Shown: positions 52,978-62,562, counted from the stretch's first letter. The stretch: 64,000 nt of DNA from Oceanicola sp. 502str15 (GCF_024105635.1 NZ_WYDQ01000001.1:1488001-1552000); one strand, 5' to 3'. Notes: generated from the sequence alone by a model not told the origin. Numbers and translations: made by a program.

Positions 52978-53166
52978 TCAGTTGCCCTCGGGCGCGATCA
53001 CGCCGCCTTCGGGGGTGGCCTCGCGCGGGCTCTGGCCTTCGGACGAGGACCAGATGAGCCAGGCCGCGATGGCCAGAATGCCGGTGCCCACGGCGAGGGC
53101 TATGCCCATCAGGGGGGCACCGTGCTTTTTCGCTTGTTTTTCAACGTTGGTGTCGGGGGCCGACAT
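52978..53166 (-). CDS. 62-residue single-pass membrane protein
   Basis: A short protein: charged N-terminus (SAPDTNVEKQAKKHGAPL), one membrane helix (MGIALAVGTGILAIAAWLIW) and a Pro/Gly-rich tail (SPREATPEGGVIAP). A GAGGAGAG ribosome site stands just before the ATG at 53166. There is no recognised family. It lies upstream of glcB on the same strand with a gap of 122 bases, so it probably has a separate transcript. The clear ribosome site is the main support. Confidence 0.65.
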   Translation of the reverse strand: MSAPDTNVEKQAKKHGAPLMGIALAVGTGILAIAAWLIWSSSEGQSPREATPEGGVIAPEGN

Positions 53167-53301
53167 GGTCTCTCCTCTACGGTTCAAACTTTGGTGCCCC
53201 CTTGGAGGCACCCTAGAGCTCGGGTTTGACAGGTTGATGAGCCCGCTTCAGAGGCCTAACGTCCGTGAAGCCGATTTGGTTCATTTCCCCACAGGAGCCC
53301 C

Positions 53302-55842
53302 ATGAAAGACGCCGCCCCCCAGCCCGTTCGCCTCTCCGAGTACACGCCCTTTCCCTTCGTCGTGGAGCAGGTGGACCTCCGCTTCACCCTCGCCGGAGCC
53401 GAGACGCGGGTGCACTCCAAAGTCCGCTTCGCCCCCAACCCGGCGGCCGAACCGGCGGGCGAAATCTTTTTGCATGGCAAGGAGTTGGAGCTGATCTCGG
53501 CGCGCATCGACGGGGCCGAGGTGTCGCCTGTGGTCACCACCCGGGGCCTCACCTGCCCGGTCCCCTCCGGCGCCTTCACCTGGGAAGCCGAGGTGCGGAT
53601 CGACCCGACCACCAACACATCCCTCGACGGGCTCTACACCTCGGGCGGCATGTATTGCACCCAATGCGAGGCCGAGGGCTTCCGCAAGATCACCTTCTAC
53701 CCCGACCGCCCCGACGTGATGGCCCCCTTCCGGGTGCAGATCGACAGCGACATGCCGGTCAGGCTCTCCAACGGGAACATGGTGGAAGAGGGCGTTTGGG
53801 ACGACCCATGGCCCAAGCCCGCCTACCTCTTCGCGCTCGTCGCGGGCGACCTGCGCAATTTTCCGGGCGAATTCAAAACCATGTCCGGCAAGGACGTGGA
53901 GCTGAACATCTGGGTCCGCCCCGGAGACGAGGCCCGTGCCGAATATGCGATGGACGCGCTGAAGCGCTCGATGGCCTGGGATGAGGAGGTCTATGGCCGC
54001 GAGTACGACTTGCAGATTTTCAACATCGTGGCGGTCGACGACTTCAACATGGGCGCGATGGAGAACAAGGGCCTCAACATCTTCAATTCAAAGTATGTTC
54101 TGGCCTCCCCCGAGACCGCGACCGACACCGATTACGACTTCATCGAGGGCATCATCGCCCATGAATATTTCCACAATTGGACCGGCAACCGCATCACCTG
54201 CCGCGACTGGTTCCAGCTCTGCCTGAAAGAGGGGCTGACCGTGTTCCGCGATCAGCAGTTCAGCTCCGACATGCGCGGCGCGGCGGTGAAGCGGATCACC
54301 GAGGTCATGCAGCTCCGCGCCCGCCAGTTCCGCGAGGACCAGGGGCCGTTGGCGCATCCGGTTCGCCCGGAAGAATATATCGAGATCAACAACTTCTACA
54401 CCGCGACCGTCTATGAGAAAGGCGCGGAGGTGATCCACATGCTCAAGGCGCTGGTGGGCGACGAGGGCTATGCCAAGGCGCTCGACCTCTACTTCGAGCG
54501 GCACGATGGCGATGCCGCGACCATCGAGGATTGGTTGAAGGTCTTCGAAGACGCCACCGGACGCGACTTGTCGCAGTTTTCGCGCTGGTACTCTCAGGCC
54601 GGCACGCCCCGCCTCACGGTGGAAGAGCACTTCAAAGACGGCACCCTGACCCTTGATTTCAAACAGGAAACCAAGCCAACACCGGGCCAGCCTCAAAAGC
54701 AGCCGCAGGTGATCCCCATTGCCGTCGGCCTCATCGGGCCGAACGGCAACGAGGTGGCCGAAACCCGCGTTCTCGAGATGAACAAGAGCGAGCAGAGCTT
54801 TGAATTCACAGGCCTTTCTGCCAAGCCCGTTTCCTCCATCCTGCGCAACTTCTCCGCCCCCGTGGTGCTCGACCGCAAGCTCGACAGTGCCTCCCGCGCC
54901 TTCCTGCTCGCCCATGACACCGACCCCTTCAACCGGTGGGAAGCGGGCCGCGTGCTGGGCAAGGAGGTGCTCACCCAGATGATCACCGAGGGCACCGCCC
55001 CCGCGCCCGACCTGCTCACCGGCCTGTCCCGCGTGGTTGCCGACGAGAGCCTCGAGCCGGCCTATCGGGCGCTGATGCTGGGGCTGCCGTCCGAAGACGA
55101 CCTTGCTCAAACGCTTTTCGATAGCGGCCACGTGCCCGACCCGGCGGCGATCCACGCGGCCCGCGACGCGTTGCAGGATGCCATGGCAGCCGAGATGGAG
55201 CCCATTCTCGCAAGCCTCTATGAACAAATGGAAACCCCCGCGCCCTACTCGCCCGATGCCGAGGCCGCAGGCAAGCGCAGCCTGCGGGGCGCCTGCCTCG
55301 GGCTCCTGTCGCGACGCGACGGTTGCGCCCGCGCCAAGGCACTGTTCGAGGCCGCCGACAACATGACCGAAGAGCTCGCCGCGCTCGCCGTGCTCATCCG
55401 CCATGGCCAGGGCGAGGCCGCGGTTCAGGCCTTCTACGACAAGTGGCGTCACGACCGGCTGGTGATGGACAAGTGGTTCATGCTCCAGGTCGTGCAATCT
55501 TCGCCCGAGACCATGGCCGAAACCGTGAAGTCTCTCACCGAACACGCTGATTTCGATTGGAAAAACCCCAACCGCTTCCGCTCGGTCCTGGGCGGCATGC
55601 AGGCCAACCCTGCGGGCTTCCACCGCGCCGACGGGGCGGCCTACCGGCTCTATGCCGACTGGCTCCTCAAGCTCGATCCGGTGAACCCGCAAACCACGGC
55701 GCGGATGACCACCGCCTTCGAGACATGGGCGCGCTATGATGCCGATCGCCAGCAGATGATGCGCGAGCAGCTCGAGCGCATCGCCGCGCTGCCCGGGCTT
55801 TCGGAGAACACCGGTGAAATGGTCGGGCGGATCCTCGGGTAG
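53302..55842 (+). CDS. pepN: Aminopeptidase N
   Basis: An 846-residue M1 zinc aminopeptidase removing N-terminal residues from peptides. The exopeptidase motif GAMEN is at 251-255. The zinc site is HEYFH (H287, H291) with E310 as the third ligand 18 residues later (KEGLTVF). The C-terminal helical domain, with IAALPGLSENTGEMVGRIL at the end, is complete. No signal peptide is present, so it is cytoplasmic. An AGGAG site precedes the ATG. It stands alone between convergent genes. Confidence 0.97.
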   Translation: MKDAAPQPVRLSEYTPFPFVVEQVDLRFTLAGAETRVHSKVRFAPNPAAEPAGEIFLHGKELELISARIDGAEVSPVVTTRGLTCPVPSGAFTWEAEVRIDPTTNTSLDGLYTSGGMYCTQCEAEGFRKITFYPDRPDVMAPFRVQIDSDMPVRLSNGNMVEEGVWDDPWPKPAYLFALVAGDLRNFPGEFKTMSGKDVELNIWVRPGDEARAEYAMDALKRSMAWDEEVYGREYDLQIFNIVAVDDFNMGAMENKGLNIFNSKYVLASPETATDTDYDFIEGIIAHEYFHNWTGNRITCRDWFQLCLKEGLTVFRDQQFSSDMRGAAVKRITEVMQLRARQFREDQGPLAHPVRPEEYIEINNFYTATVYEKGAEVIHMLKALVGDEGYAKALDLYFERHDGDAATIEDWLKVFEDATGRDLSQFSRWYSQAGTPRLTVEEHFKDGTLTLDFKQETKPTPGQPQKQPQVIPIAVGLIGPNGNEVAETRVLEMNKSEQSFEFTGLSAKPVSSILRNFSAPVVLDRKLDSASRAFLLAHDTDPFNRWEAGRVLGKEVLTQMITEGTAPAPDLLTGLSRVVADESLEPAYRALMLGLPSEDDLAQTLFDSGHVPDPAAIHAARDALQDAMAAEMEPILASLYEQMETPAPYSPDAEAAGKRSLRGACLGLLSRRDGCARAKALFEAADNMTEELAALAVLIRHGQGEAAVQAFYDKWRHDRLVMDKWFMLQVVQSSPETMAETVKSLTEHADFDWKNPNRFRSVLGGMQANPAGFHRADGAAYRLYADWLLKLDPVNPQTTARMTTAFETWARYDADRQQMMREQLERIAALPGLSENTGEMVGRILG

Positions 55843-55872
55843 CGCCCGAGGCGGGCGGCCTTTGGCCCAGCC

Positions 55873-56601
55873 TCAGCCCCGGCGCGGGCTGGGCTTGGGT
55901 CGGACCGAGGACAGCGGGCGGCAGTAGCTTTGGTTTCGGGTGTAAGCCGCTATGTCCGCACGCTTTTTGCGGTAGACCATCGGCCCCCAGTCGGCCGCCA
56001 CCCCGCCCCGGCCCGAGGCCCCCACCTCGCCGTCGCGCAGCACGGTGCGGGTCATGATGCGGATGGCGCAGCTCAGGTTCGTCGGGCCGTGCAGCAGCGC
56101 CGCTCCGGTGCGGGCGCGGCAGCCGTAGAGCCGCGCCGTCGACGGAGTGATCTGGAGCAGCCCGTGCCAGCGCCCGCCGCCGCCCACCACGCGGGGGCGA
56201 TAGGTGCTTTCATGCTTGGCCAGGGCAGAGAGGAAGCCAACCCAGAATTCGGCCCGCTTCTCAATCGGTTGCTGGGCATAGCTCGGGCACCACGTGGCAA
56301 TGTCCTCGGGCTCGAACTCCAGCAGCGGGCGGCCGTGGGACTTGAGCGCCGAAATCGCCGCGCGGGTCCAGATGGTGCTGCCGGGCACATTCTCCCAGCG
56401 GGTGCGCGGAATGGTGACGGGCCGGGGTTTGGGGCGCAGGCGGGTCACCTGCGGCACCGCCGGGGTCAACCCCGCCGGCAGCACGCCGCCCATGGCCGAG
56501 ATGCGCGGCACGGGCCGCAGGGCCGGCGCCTCGGCTTCAGCCCGCGCAATGGCGAGCAGCAGCACCAAACCCGCTGCACATATCTGGAACACCCCCGGCA
56601 T
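55873..56601 (-). CDS. Exported lytic transglycosylase-like (SLT) protein
   Basis: A 242-residue exported protein. After a signal peptide (ending ARAEA) and a Pro/Arg-rich linker comes a lysozyme-like SLT domain: FLSALAKHESTYRP with the likely catalytic Glu, then GLLQITPSTARLYGC. The Cys residues in YGCR, NLSCAIR and SYCRP could form disulfides. It may cut peptidoglycan to a 1,6-anhydro end. The ATG at 56601 is chosen; a TTG six codons upstream is possible. It converges with pepN and is divergent from gatB. Confidence 0.82.
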   Translation of the reverse strand: MPGVFQICAAGLVLLLAIARAEAEAPALRPVPRISAMGGVLPAGLTPAVPQVTRLRPKPRPVTIPRTRWENVPGSTIWTRAAISALKSHGRPLLEFEPEDIATWCPSYAQQPIEKRAEFWVGFLSALAKHESTYRPRVVGGGGRWHGLLQITPSTARLYGCRARTGAALLHGPTNLSCAIRIMTRTVLRDGEVGASGRGGVAADWGPMVYRKKRADIAAYTRNQSYCRPLSSVRPKPSPRRG

Positions 56602-56851
56602 CAGCCGTAATCTGTGCAATATTGCAAGGGTTTAGCAAGGGGTCTTGAGGTTGGTAAACGGCGTATTAACGCCGATCCGGCAACAATTCCCGGCAATCCG
56701 CCCTATTGTGGCCCTGCTCTAACACAATTCTATCGCGCCGCCCCCACACACACCCCATCCTCGCACAAACAGGCAAATCCCGCGTAAACCGACCGTCTTG
56801 CCCCCTTCTGCGCAAGGGCCTAGAAGGGCCTAAACAGCCCAAGGTGCCACC

Positions 56852-58363
56852 ATGCTCGACCTCTCCTACACCGCCCCCAAGCCCAAGATCATCTCCGGTG
56901 CGACCGGCGATTGGGAGCTGGTGATCGGGATGGAGGTGCACGCGCAGGTCTCCACCAAGGCCAAGCTCTTCAGCGGCGCCAGCACCCAGTTCGGGGCCGA
57001 ACCCAACAGCAACGTGGCCTTCGTGGACGCGGGCATGCCCGGCATGTTGCCGGTCATCAACGAGGGCTGCGTGGCGCTGGCGGTGAAGACCGGGCTGGGG
57101 CTGAAGGCCGAGATCAACCTGATGTCCGCCTTCGACCGGAAGAACTATTTTTACCCTGATCTTCCGCAGGGTTACCAGATTTCGCAGCTCTATCACCCGA
57201 TTGTCGGCGAGGGCGAGGTGCTGGTGGAAATGGGCGAAGGCGTGGCCCGCACGGTGCGCATCGAGCGCATCCATCTCGAGCAGGACGCGGGCAAGTCGAT
57301 CCACGACATGGACCCGAACATGAGCTTCGTGGACCTCAACCGTACCGGCGTGGCGCTGATGGAGATCGTCTCCCGCCCCGACATCCGCGGCCCCGAAGAG
57401 GCCGCCGCTTACATCTCCAAGCTGCGCCAGATCCTGCGCTACCTCGGCACCTGCGACGGCAACATGCAGAACGGCAACCTGCGGGCCGATGTGAACGTGT
57501 CGGTCTGCAAGCCCGGGCAGTACGAGAAGTACATGGAAACGCAGGATTTCTCGCACCTCGGCACCCGCTGCGAGATCAAGAACATGAACTCCATGCGCTT
57601 CATCCAGGCCGCCATCGACTACGAGGCCAAGCGCCAGATCGCCATTCTGGAAGACGGCGGCACCGTCGATCAGGAAACCCGCGGCTTCAACCCCGACACC
57701 GGCGAGACGCGCACCCAGCGCTCGAAGGAAGAGGCGCATGACTACCGCTATTTCCCCGACCCCGACCTGCTGCCGCTGGAGATCGAGCAGGGCTGGGTGG
57801 ACGATATCAAGGCAAGCCTGCCCGAGCTTCCCGACGACAAGAAGGCGCGTTTCATGGAGGCCTACGGGCTGACCGACTACGACGCCTCCGTGCTGACGGC
57901 CGAGGTGGAAGCCGCTGATTTCTTTGAGGAAGCCGCCAAGGGGCGTGACGGCAAGCTGGCCGCCAACTGGATCATCAACGAGCTCTACGGCCGCCTGAAG
58001 AAGGACGAGACCGAGCTGGCCGACAGCCCCGTGTCCCCCGCCCAGATCGGCCAGATCGTGGACCTCATCAAGTCGGATGCCATCAGCGGCAAGATCGCCA
58101 AGGATGTCTTCGAGATCTGCTACACCTCGGGCCGCGAGCCCGAAGAGATCGTGGAAACCGAGGGCATGAAGCAGGTCACCGACACCGGCGCCATCGAGGC
58201 CGCCGTGGACGAGGTGATTGCCGCCAACCCCGACCAGGTCGAGAAGGCCAAGGCCAACCCCAAGCTGGCCGGCTGGTTCGTGGGTCAGGTCATGAAGGCG
58301 ACCGGCGGCAAGGCCAATCCGAAGGCGGTGAACGAGCTGGTTGCGGCCAAGCTGGGGCTATAA
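56852..58363 (+). CDS. gatB: Aspartyl/glutamyl-tRNA(Asn/Gln) amidotransferase subunit B
   Basis: A 503-residue subunit of the GatCAB amidotransferase that makes Gln-tRNA and Asn-tRNA from misacylated precursors. [24 protein letters not shown] is the classic N-terminal signature. [13 protein letters not shown] and SIHDM are in the kinase-like cradle, and the YqeY-like C-terminal domain ([10 protein letters not shown] end) is present. gatA and gatC are not next to it, as is common in this order. It has about 250 bases upstream with its own promoter presumably; the shared 38-bp element follows the stop. Confidence 0.97.
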   Translation: MLDLSYTAPKPKIISGATGDWELVIGMEVHAQVSTKAKLFSGASTQFGAEPNSNVAFVDAGMPGMLPVINEGCVALAVKTGLGLKAEINLMSAFDRKNYFYPDLPQGYQISQLYHPIVGEGEVLVEMGEGVARTVRIERIHLEQDAGKSIHDMDPNMSFVDLNRTGVALMEIVSRPDIRGPEEAAAYISKLRQILRYLGTCDGNMQNGNLRADVNVSVCKPGQYEKYMETQDFSHLGTRCEIKNMNSMRFIQAAIDYEAKRQIAILEDGGTVDQETRGFNPDTGETRTQRSKEEAHDYRYFPDPDLLPLEIEQGWVDDIKASLPELPDDKKARFMEAYGLTDYDASVLTAEVEAADFFEEAAKGRDGKLAANWIINELYGRLKKDETELADSPVSPAQIGQIVDLIKSDAISGKIAKDVFEICYTSGREPEEIVETEGMKQVTDTGAIEAAVDEVIAANPDQVEKAKANPKLAGWFVGQVMKATGGKANPKAVNELVAAKLGL

Positions 58364-58402
58364 CGGCTTTCTATCGCCGCGTCGGCTATAGCAAAAATTC
58401 AT

Positions 58403-58440
58403 GGGCACAGGCTGTACACATCCCGTACACATCCGGTGCC
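58403..58440. repeat. 38-bp shared intergenic element, copy 2
   Basis: The GGCAC ... GTGCC ends frame TGTACACATCCCGTACACA, an imperfect palindrome. The site matches the reverse complement of 29388-29425 at 30 of 38 bases. It lies 39 bases after the gatB stop and 156 before the DUF4177 start. Confidence 0.7.
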
Positions 58441-58595
58441 TCCGTGAATCGCGCAAAAGTTGATGATCGGTTAGGCAAAAGCGCCACAGAAATTTCGAAT
58501 TGGACAGGCTTTCGCTCCCGTGTTTGGACTCGGCGCGAGGGCCGCGCTAGGGTGCGCCCTGTTGCATGAATATTTCTGACTTCTGGGGGGCAGCG

Positions 58596-59081
58596 ATGCC
58601 GCGTTACGAATATCGAGTTGTGCCCGCGCCGGAGCGTGGCAAGAAGGCCAAGGGCGCCAAGGGCACCTCGGGCCGCTTTGCCGTGGCGCTCGAGGAGCTG
58701 ATGAACGAGATGGGCGCGGCGGGCTGGGAGTACCAGCGCACCGACACCCTGCCCTGCCAGGAGCGCGTCGGCCTGACCGGCAAGCAGACCACCTTTCAGC
58801 ACATGCTGGTGTTCCGCCGCGAGCTGGCCGAGGAGGCCGTGAGCGACGCCGAGGTGACGGCGCTGCTGGAGGCCCCCAAGGCCGAAGCCGCGCCCGCAGA
58901 GGCCCCGGCCGAGGTGACGGAGCTGCCCGACCAGCCCGAAGAGAAGCGCGATGCCGTGGCCGCCGCCCGCGACGTGGCCGCCGCCCTCTCGGCCCGTGCC
59001 CGCGAAGGCAAGGCCCCGGCCCTCGGCCCGGCCACCCCGGGCGACAAGCCCGCCAGCAAGGCAGACGTTGCGGCCGAGTAA
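58596..59081 (+). CDS. DUF4177 domain protein
   Basis: A 161-residue protein. The N-terminal 75 residues fit DUF4177 (PRYEYRVVPAPERGKKAKG, then LEELMNEMGAAGWEYQRTDTLPCQER), a short alpha/beta domain of unknown function found singly in many bacteria. The C-terminal half is low-complexity Ala/Glu/Pro (EAPKAEAAPAEAPAEV) and helical. It lacks a signal peptide. GGGGGG precedes the ATG at 58596, which matches the usual start; an upstream ATG at 58566 is less likely. A strong terminator follows. Confidence 0.85.
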   Translation: MPRYEYRVVPAPERGKKAKGAKGTSGRFAVALEELMNEMGAAGWEYQRTDTLPCQERVGLTGKQTTFQHMLVFRRELAEEAVSDAEVTALLEAPKAEAAPAEAPAEVTELPDQPEEKRDAVAAARDVAAALSARAREGKAPALGPATPGDKPASKADVAAE

Positions 59082-59106
59082 GGCCCGCGCCTGCGCAAGA
59101 CTGCAG

Positions 59107-59132
59107 CCCGCCCTCCTCGGGGCGGGTTTTTT
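59107..59132 (+). terminator. Rho-independent terminator of the DUF4177 gene
   Basis: CCCGCCC pairs with GGGCGGG (loop TCCTCG), then six T residues, 26 bases past the stop. Confidence 0.93.
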
Positions 59133-59154
59133 GTTGGGAGAATGGCGCCCTTGC

Positions 59155-59436
59155 TCAGTAGCCGCCGCCCTGCCGCGTGTCCCAGAGCCGCAGCACCTCG
59201 ATGCGCGTTGGCGCGACCCGGTAGATCAGGAGGAAGGGCGTGCGCGGAATGGCCAGCTCGCGCACCTGGAGGCACCCCTCACCCCGCCGCCCCGCGTAGG
59301 GGTTGGCCTCCAGCGTCGCCACGGCGGCGCGGAAATGGGCCGACGCCTTCGGGCTGCCACCGGGGAAGACGGAGCGATAATATTGGCGAAACCACACCAG
59401 ATCGCGCGCGGCACTCGGCAGAAAGACAACGCTCAT
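59155..59436 (-). CDS. RelE/ParE-family toxin of a type II toxin-antitoxin pair
   Basis: A 93-residue protein with the ParE/RelE fold pattern: VVFLPSAARDLVWFRQYY at the start, the block RELAIPRTPFLLIYRVAPTRIEVLRLW near the end, and a Gly-rich tail. ParE-type proteins poison gyrase, RelE types cut mRNA; sequence does not decide. The toxin ATG overlaps the antitoxin stop by 4 bases (ATGA). It is the second gene of the unit, controlled by the palindromic promoter at 59733-59775. Confidence 0.88.
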   Translation of the reverse strand: MSVVFLPSAARDLVWFRQYYRSVFPGGSPKASAHFRAAVATLEANPYAGRRGEGCLQVRELAIPRTPFLLIYRVAPTRIEVLRLWDTRQGGGY

Positions 59437-59714
59437 TTGCCCGGGAGGATGTCCGCGTCCGGCAGGTCGGTCTCTTCGGCGCTATCCCAACTGTCGACCC
59501 AGGTCATCATCGCCTCCTGCGAGATGAACCGCCCTTCCTCCGCCTCGGCCAAGGCCGCCTCGATGGCGGTGCGTTTGGCCTGCCGCGCTTCGATCAGGGC
59601 GCGGATTGCGTGAACCGCAAGCTGGGCCGGCGGGCGGTCGTCTAGCGCGGCCTCGCTCTCGAGCTCGCGCTTCAGGGCATCGTCCAACCGGATGGTGTAG
59701 GGGGCGGTGGCCAT
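59433..59714 (-). CDS. Ribbon-helix-helix antitoxin (CopG/RelB type)
   Basis: A 93-residue protein: RHH domain (YTIRLDDALKRELESEAALDD, then PAQLAVHAIRALIEARQAKR) plus a flexible acidic C-terminus (DSWDSAEETDLPDADI) that should wrap the toxin. It should bind the palindrome 19 bases upstream of its ATG and repress its own operon. The ATG at 59714 follows GGGAG. A longer frame start (59759) would lie inside the operator and is rejected. Confidence 0.88.
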   Translation of the reverse strand: MATAPYTIRLDDALKRELESEAALDDRPPAQLAVHAIRALIEARQAKRTAIEAALAEAEEGRFISQEAMMTWVDSWDSAEETDLPDADILPGK

Positions 59715-59732
59715 GGTGCTCTCCCGATTGAG

Positions 59733-59775
59733 GGGTGTATTACAAAAGAATACACCCACATCGGCACACCGGCAA
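59733..59775 (-). promoter_or_regulatory. Promoter and palindromic operator of the toxin-antitoxin operon
   Basis: On the minus strand TTGCCG (59770-59775), 17 bases and TATTCT (59747-59752) form a promoter. The perfect inverted repeat GGGTGTATT-7-AATACACCC (59733-59757) covers the -10 and start region, ideal for RHH antitoxin autoregulation. Confidence 0.85.
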
Positions 59776-59813
59776 GCCTGCGCGTCACCGCGCAGATCAG
59801 CCGCAACCCGCCC

Positions 59814-60059
59814 CTAAACCTCTATTACCAGAGCGTGAATCCGCGGAAACAGGTCGGCCACCGCCGCGTTCACCGCGCGGTGCTTGGCCACCCGGCTCTT
59901 GCCCTCCAGCGCCTCCGCCACCATCCGAACCCGAAAGTGGCTGCCATCGGGCGAATATCCGCCGTGCCCCCTGTGAGCCTCGCTTTCGTCAAGCACGTCT
60001 AGGCTCTCGGGCGCGAACACCTCCCGCAAGCGCGTCTCTATCTCGAATGCAAGCGTCAT
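59814..60059 (-). CDS. bolA: BolA family protein
   Basis: An 81-residue BolA protein, a partner of monothiol glutaredoxins in Fe-S and redox control. The chain shows LREVFAPESLDVLDESEAHRGH with the conserved His of the iron-binding loop and, at 40-60, SHFRVRMVAEALEGKSRVAKHRAVN, the family nucleic-acid-like beta-alpha-beta turn. The Met at 60059 gives a normal size; longer frames to 60107 or 60320 lack the family pattern. It is divergent from the J-domain gene with 91 bases between. Confidence 0.92.
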   Translation of the reverse strand: MTLAFEIETRLREVFAPESLDVLDESEAHRGHGGYSPDGSHFRVRMVAEALEGKSRVAKHRAVNAAVADLFPRIHALVIEV

Positions 60060-60150
60060 TTTTTCGTCTGCCCCCTTCTCACCCGGCCTGAAAACACTAA
60101 ACTTCATGGTCCGAGTCGAGAAGGTTGCCAAGCGAAATGGGGCTGCAGGC

Positions 60151-60786
60151 ATGAACAAAGACGATCCATTCGGGTTCGATATGTCCGTTTCTTCGGACAA
60201 GAAGAAGCGCCAGCGCGGCCGCCGTGGCATGTCTGGCGCTTTCGAAACCTCAAAGCGGACCTGCGAGCACGAAGGCTGTGACGAGTCGGCGCAGTATCGT
60301 GCGCCCAAGAATCCCGACACGCTGGACGACTACTATTGGTTCTGCCGCGACCACGTGCGCGAATACAATCTGAAGTGGAATTTCTTCAACGGCGCGACCG
60401 AGGAAGAGATGGAAGCCCAGATCGACAGCGACCGGGTCTGGAACCGCGACACCAAGCCCTTCCGTCGCTCGGCGGAAGAGAAGGCCTGGGCCCGGCTCGG
60501 CGTGGACGACCCGCATCAGGTGCTGGGCGAGAATGCCACCCAGAACCCCGGCCGCGGCGGCACCGGCGCCACCACGCGCCGCCTGCCCCCCACCGAGCGC
60601 CGCGCGCTCGAGATCCTCGAAGCCCGCGACAACATGTCCAAGGCCGAGATCCGCAAGAGCTACAAGGCGCTCATCAAGGTGCTCCACCCCGACATGAACG
60701 GCGGCGACCGGTCCGACGAGGAGCGCCTGCAAGAGGTCGTCTGGGCCTGGGATCAGATCAAGGAAAGCCGCAGCTTCAAGGATTGA
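60151..60786 (+). CDS. J-domain (DnaJ-like) co-chaperone
   Basis: A 211-residue protein whose last 65 residues are a J domain: ALEILEARDNMSKAEIRKSYKALIKVLHPDMNGG. The HPD motif stimulates DnaK ATPase. The N-terminal part has four cysteines or histidines in CEHEGCDE and WFCRDHVREYN that look like a zinc knuckle. The gene order bolA / J protein / cobS is common in Rhodobacterales. The ribosome site is weak (GCAGGC). It is followed 37 bases later by the convergent exported protein gene. Confidence 0.9.
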   Translation: MNKDDPFGFDMSVSSDKKKRQRGRRGMSGAFETSKRTCEHEGCDESAQYRAPKNPDTLDDYYWFCRDHVREYNLKWNFFNGATEEEMEAQIDSDRVWNRDTKPFRRSAEEKAWARLGVDDPHQVLGENATQNPGRGGTGATTRRLPPTERRALEILEARDNMSKAEIRKSYKALIKVLHPDMNGGDRSDEERLQEVVWAWDQIKESRSFKD

Positions 60787-60822
60787 GGCGCGGCTGCGCG
60801 GGCCTTAGCGGCGGGCCCGCCC

Positions 60823-61380
60823 TCAGCCTTTCGGCGTGCAGCGCCGCACCATCCTGTCGAGGCTGCCCGTCACACCGCGCGCGGTGAATTCGTACTTGGA
60901 GCCAAAGGGGTCGACCACGGTGAACTTGCCGTTGCTGTCGGCCTTCTCCAGCGCCACCAGCCGGTTGAGCACCGCCTTGGCATCCTCCACCTTCTCGATC
61001 TGCAGGTAGAACTGGGGCGAGGGAAAGAGGTTCTTCATCACGAACTCGCGGCCCGCGATCTCGAGCCGGGCCATGCCGCCGGGCGGCACCCGGCGCGGGG
61101 CGATGAACTCGGGGAAGATGCCGCGCCCGTCGCGCGCATCATAGAGCGAGAACTGCGTGCGCCCGCCACGTCCGGTGCCGCAGGTGCCATCGACGCAGCT
61201 CACCACCTGACAGGCGGCATAGCTCACCCCCACACCTCGCTGGGTGTAGAAGAGCCAGGCTCCGAGATTGTCGATGAGCGTGAATTCCGCGCGCGCGGGG
61301 CGCGCATCGACCATCCCGAACAGCATGGCCAATAGGCACACGACGGATGTCGACCGGGAAAAAACTCCTGAAAAAGGCAT
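60823..61380 (-). CDS. Exported protein with cysteine pair, unknown function
   Basis: A 185-residue protein with a signal peptide (MPFSGVFSRSTSVVCLLAML, cleaved near ARPARA). The mature chain has three close cysteines (ACQVVSCVDGTCG) and beta-rich segments (MARLEIAGREFVMKNLF), and ends RCTPKG. Related-looking proteins resemble invasion-associated locus B (IalB)-type periplasmic proteins; the match is weak. The ATG at 61380 is used because it yields a full signal. It converges with the J-domain gene and is divergent from cobS. Confidence 0.75.
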   Translation of the reverse strand: MPFSGVFSRSTSVVCLLAMLFGMVDARPARAEFTLIDNLGAWLFYTQRGVGVSYAACQVVSCVDGTCGTGRGGRTQFSLYDARDGRGIFPEFIAPRRVPPGGMARLEIAGREFVMKNLFPSPQFYLQIEKVEDAKAVLNRLVALEKADSNGKFTVVDPFGSKYEFTARGVTGSLDRMVRRCTPKG

Positions 61381-61590
61381 TTTTGTTCTGACCTGTGGCA
61401 GCAAATCCTTCACAACGTAACGCCAAGTAAAAGCAGTGTCACGTGACGGATTGTTTAGGGCAGCTTCAACGGTGCTTTTCCGCCTGTGTCCCAGGCGCCC
61501 CCCACCCTTGCACCTCCCCGCGATATCGGGCACCACCACCCTGATGGATCACGCGCGCCCCCGGCGGCGCCAACGACGAAGGCAGACGGC

Positions 61591-62562
61591 ATGAGCGATC
61601 AGGCAATGAAACCCACCGAAGAAATCTCGGTCCGCGAGGCGTTCGGCATCGACAGCGACATGGTGGTGAAGGGTTTCGCCGAGGGCACCGACCGGGTGCC
61701 CGAGATCGACAGCACCTACAAGTTCGACCCCGACACCACGCTCGCCATCCTGGCCGGGTTTTCCCATAACCGCCGGGTGATGATCCAGGGCTACCACGGC
61801 ACCGGCAAGTCGACCCATATCGAGCAGGTCGCCGCCCGCCTCAACTGGCCCTGCGTGCGCGTCAACCTTGATAGCCACATCTCGCGGATCGACCTGATCG
61901 GCAAGGATGCGATCAAGCTGAAGGACGGCAAGCAGGTCACCGAGTTCCACGAGGGCATCCTGCCCTGGGCGCTGCGCAACCCCGTCGCCATCGTCTTCGA
62001 CGAGTATGACGCCGGGCGCGCCGACGTGATGTTCGTCATCCAGCGCGTGCTGGAGCATGACGGCAAGCTGACCCTGCTGGATCAGAACGAGATCATCACG
62101 CCCCACAAGAGCTTCCGCCTCTTCGCCACCTCCAACACCGTTGGCCTTGGCGACACCACCGGCCTCTACCACGGCACCCAGCAGATCAACCAGGCCCAGA
62201 TGGACCGCTGGAACCTCGTCGCCACGCTGAACTACCTCAGCCATGACGCCGAGACCGCGATCGTTCTGTCCAAGTCGCCCCACTACAACACCGACAAGGG
62301 CCGCAAGCAGATCTCCCAGATGGTCACCGTGGCCGACCTCACCCGCACCGCCTTCATGAACGGCGATCTCTCCACCGTCATGTCGCCCCGCACGGTCATC
62401 AACTGGGCCCAGAACGCCGAGATCTTCCGCGATGTCGGCTATTCCTTCCGCCTGACCTTCCTCAACAAATGCGACGAGCTCGAGCGCCAGACCGTGGCCG
62501 AGTTCTACCAGCGCTGCTTTGACGAAGAGCTGCCGGAGAGCGCCGTTTCGATGGCGGTATGA
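61591..62562 (+). CDS. cobS: Cobaltochelatase subunit CobS
   Basis: A 323-residue AAA+ ATPase of the aerobic cobaltochelatase CobNST, which inserts cobalt into hydrogenobyrinic acid diamide in B12 synthesis. The Walker A loop is GYHGTGKST (67-75), Walker B lies in [10 protein letters not shown], and sensor residues are in [12 protein letters not shown]. Length and pattern match CobS. GAAGGCAGAC is upstream of the ATG at 61591. Its TGA overlaps the ATG of the next small exported protein gene. The cobT partner is not in the window, although it often follows. Confidence 0.95.
   Translation: MSDQAMKPTEEISVREAFGIDSDMVVKGFAEGTDRVPEIDSTYKFDPDTTLAILAGFSHNRRVMIQGYHGTGKSTHIEQVAARLNWPCVRVNLDSHISRIDLIGKDAIKLKDGKQVTEFHEGILPWALRNPVAIVFDEYDAGRADVMFVIQRVLEHDGKLTLLDQNEIITPHKSFRLFATSNTVGLGDTTGLYHGTQQINQAQMDRWNLVATLNYLSHDAETAIVLSKSPHYNTDKGRKQISQMVTVADLTRTAFMNGDLSTVMSPRTVINWAQNAEIFRDVGYSFRLTFLNKCDELERQTVAEFYQRCFDEELPESAVSMAV

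Noticed and set aside
59714..59759. Longer antitoxin start (15 extra residues)
   Set aside because: It would begin inside the operator and -10 region, and lacks a ribosome site. The ATG at 59714 has GGGAG.
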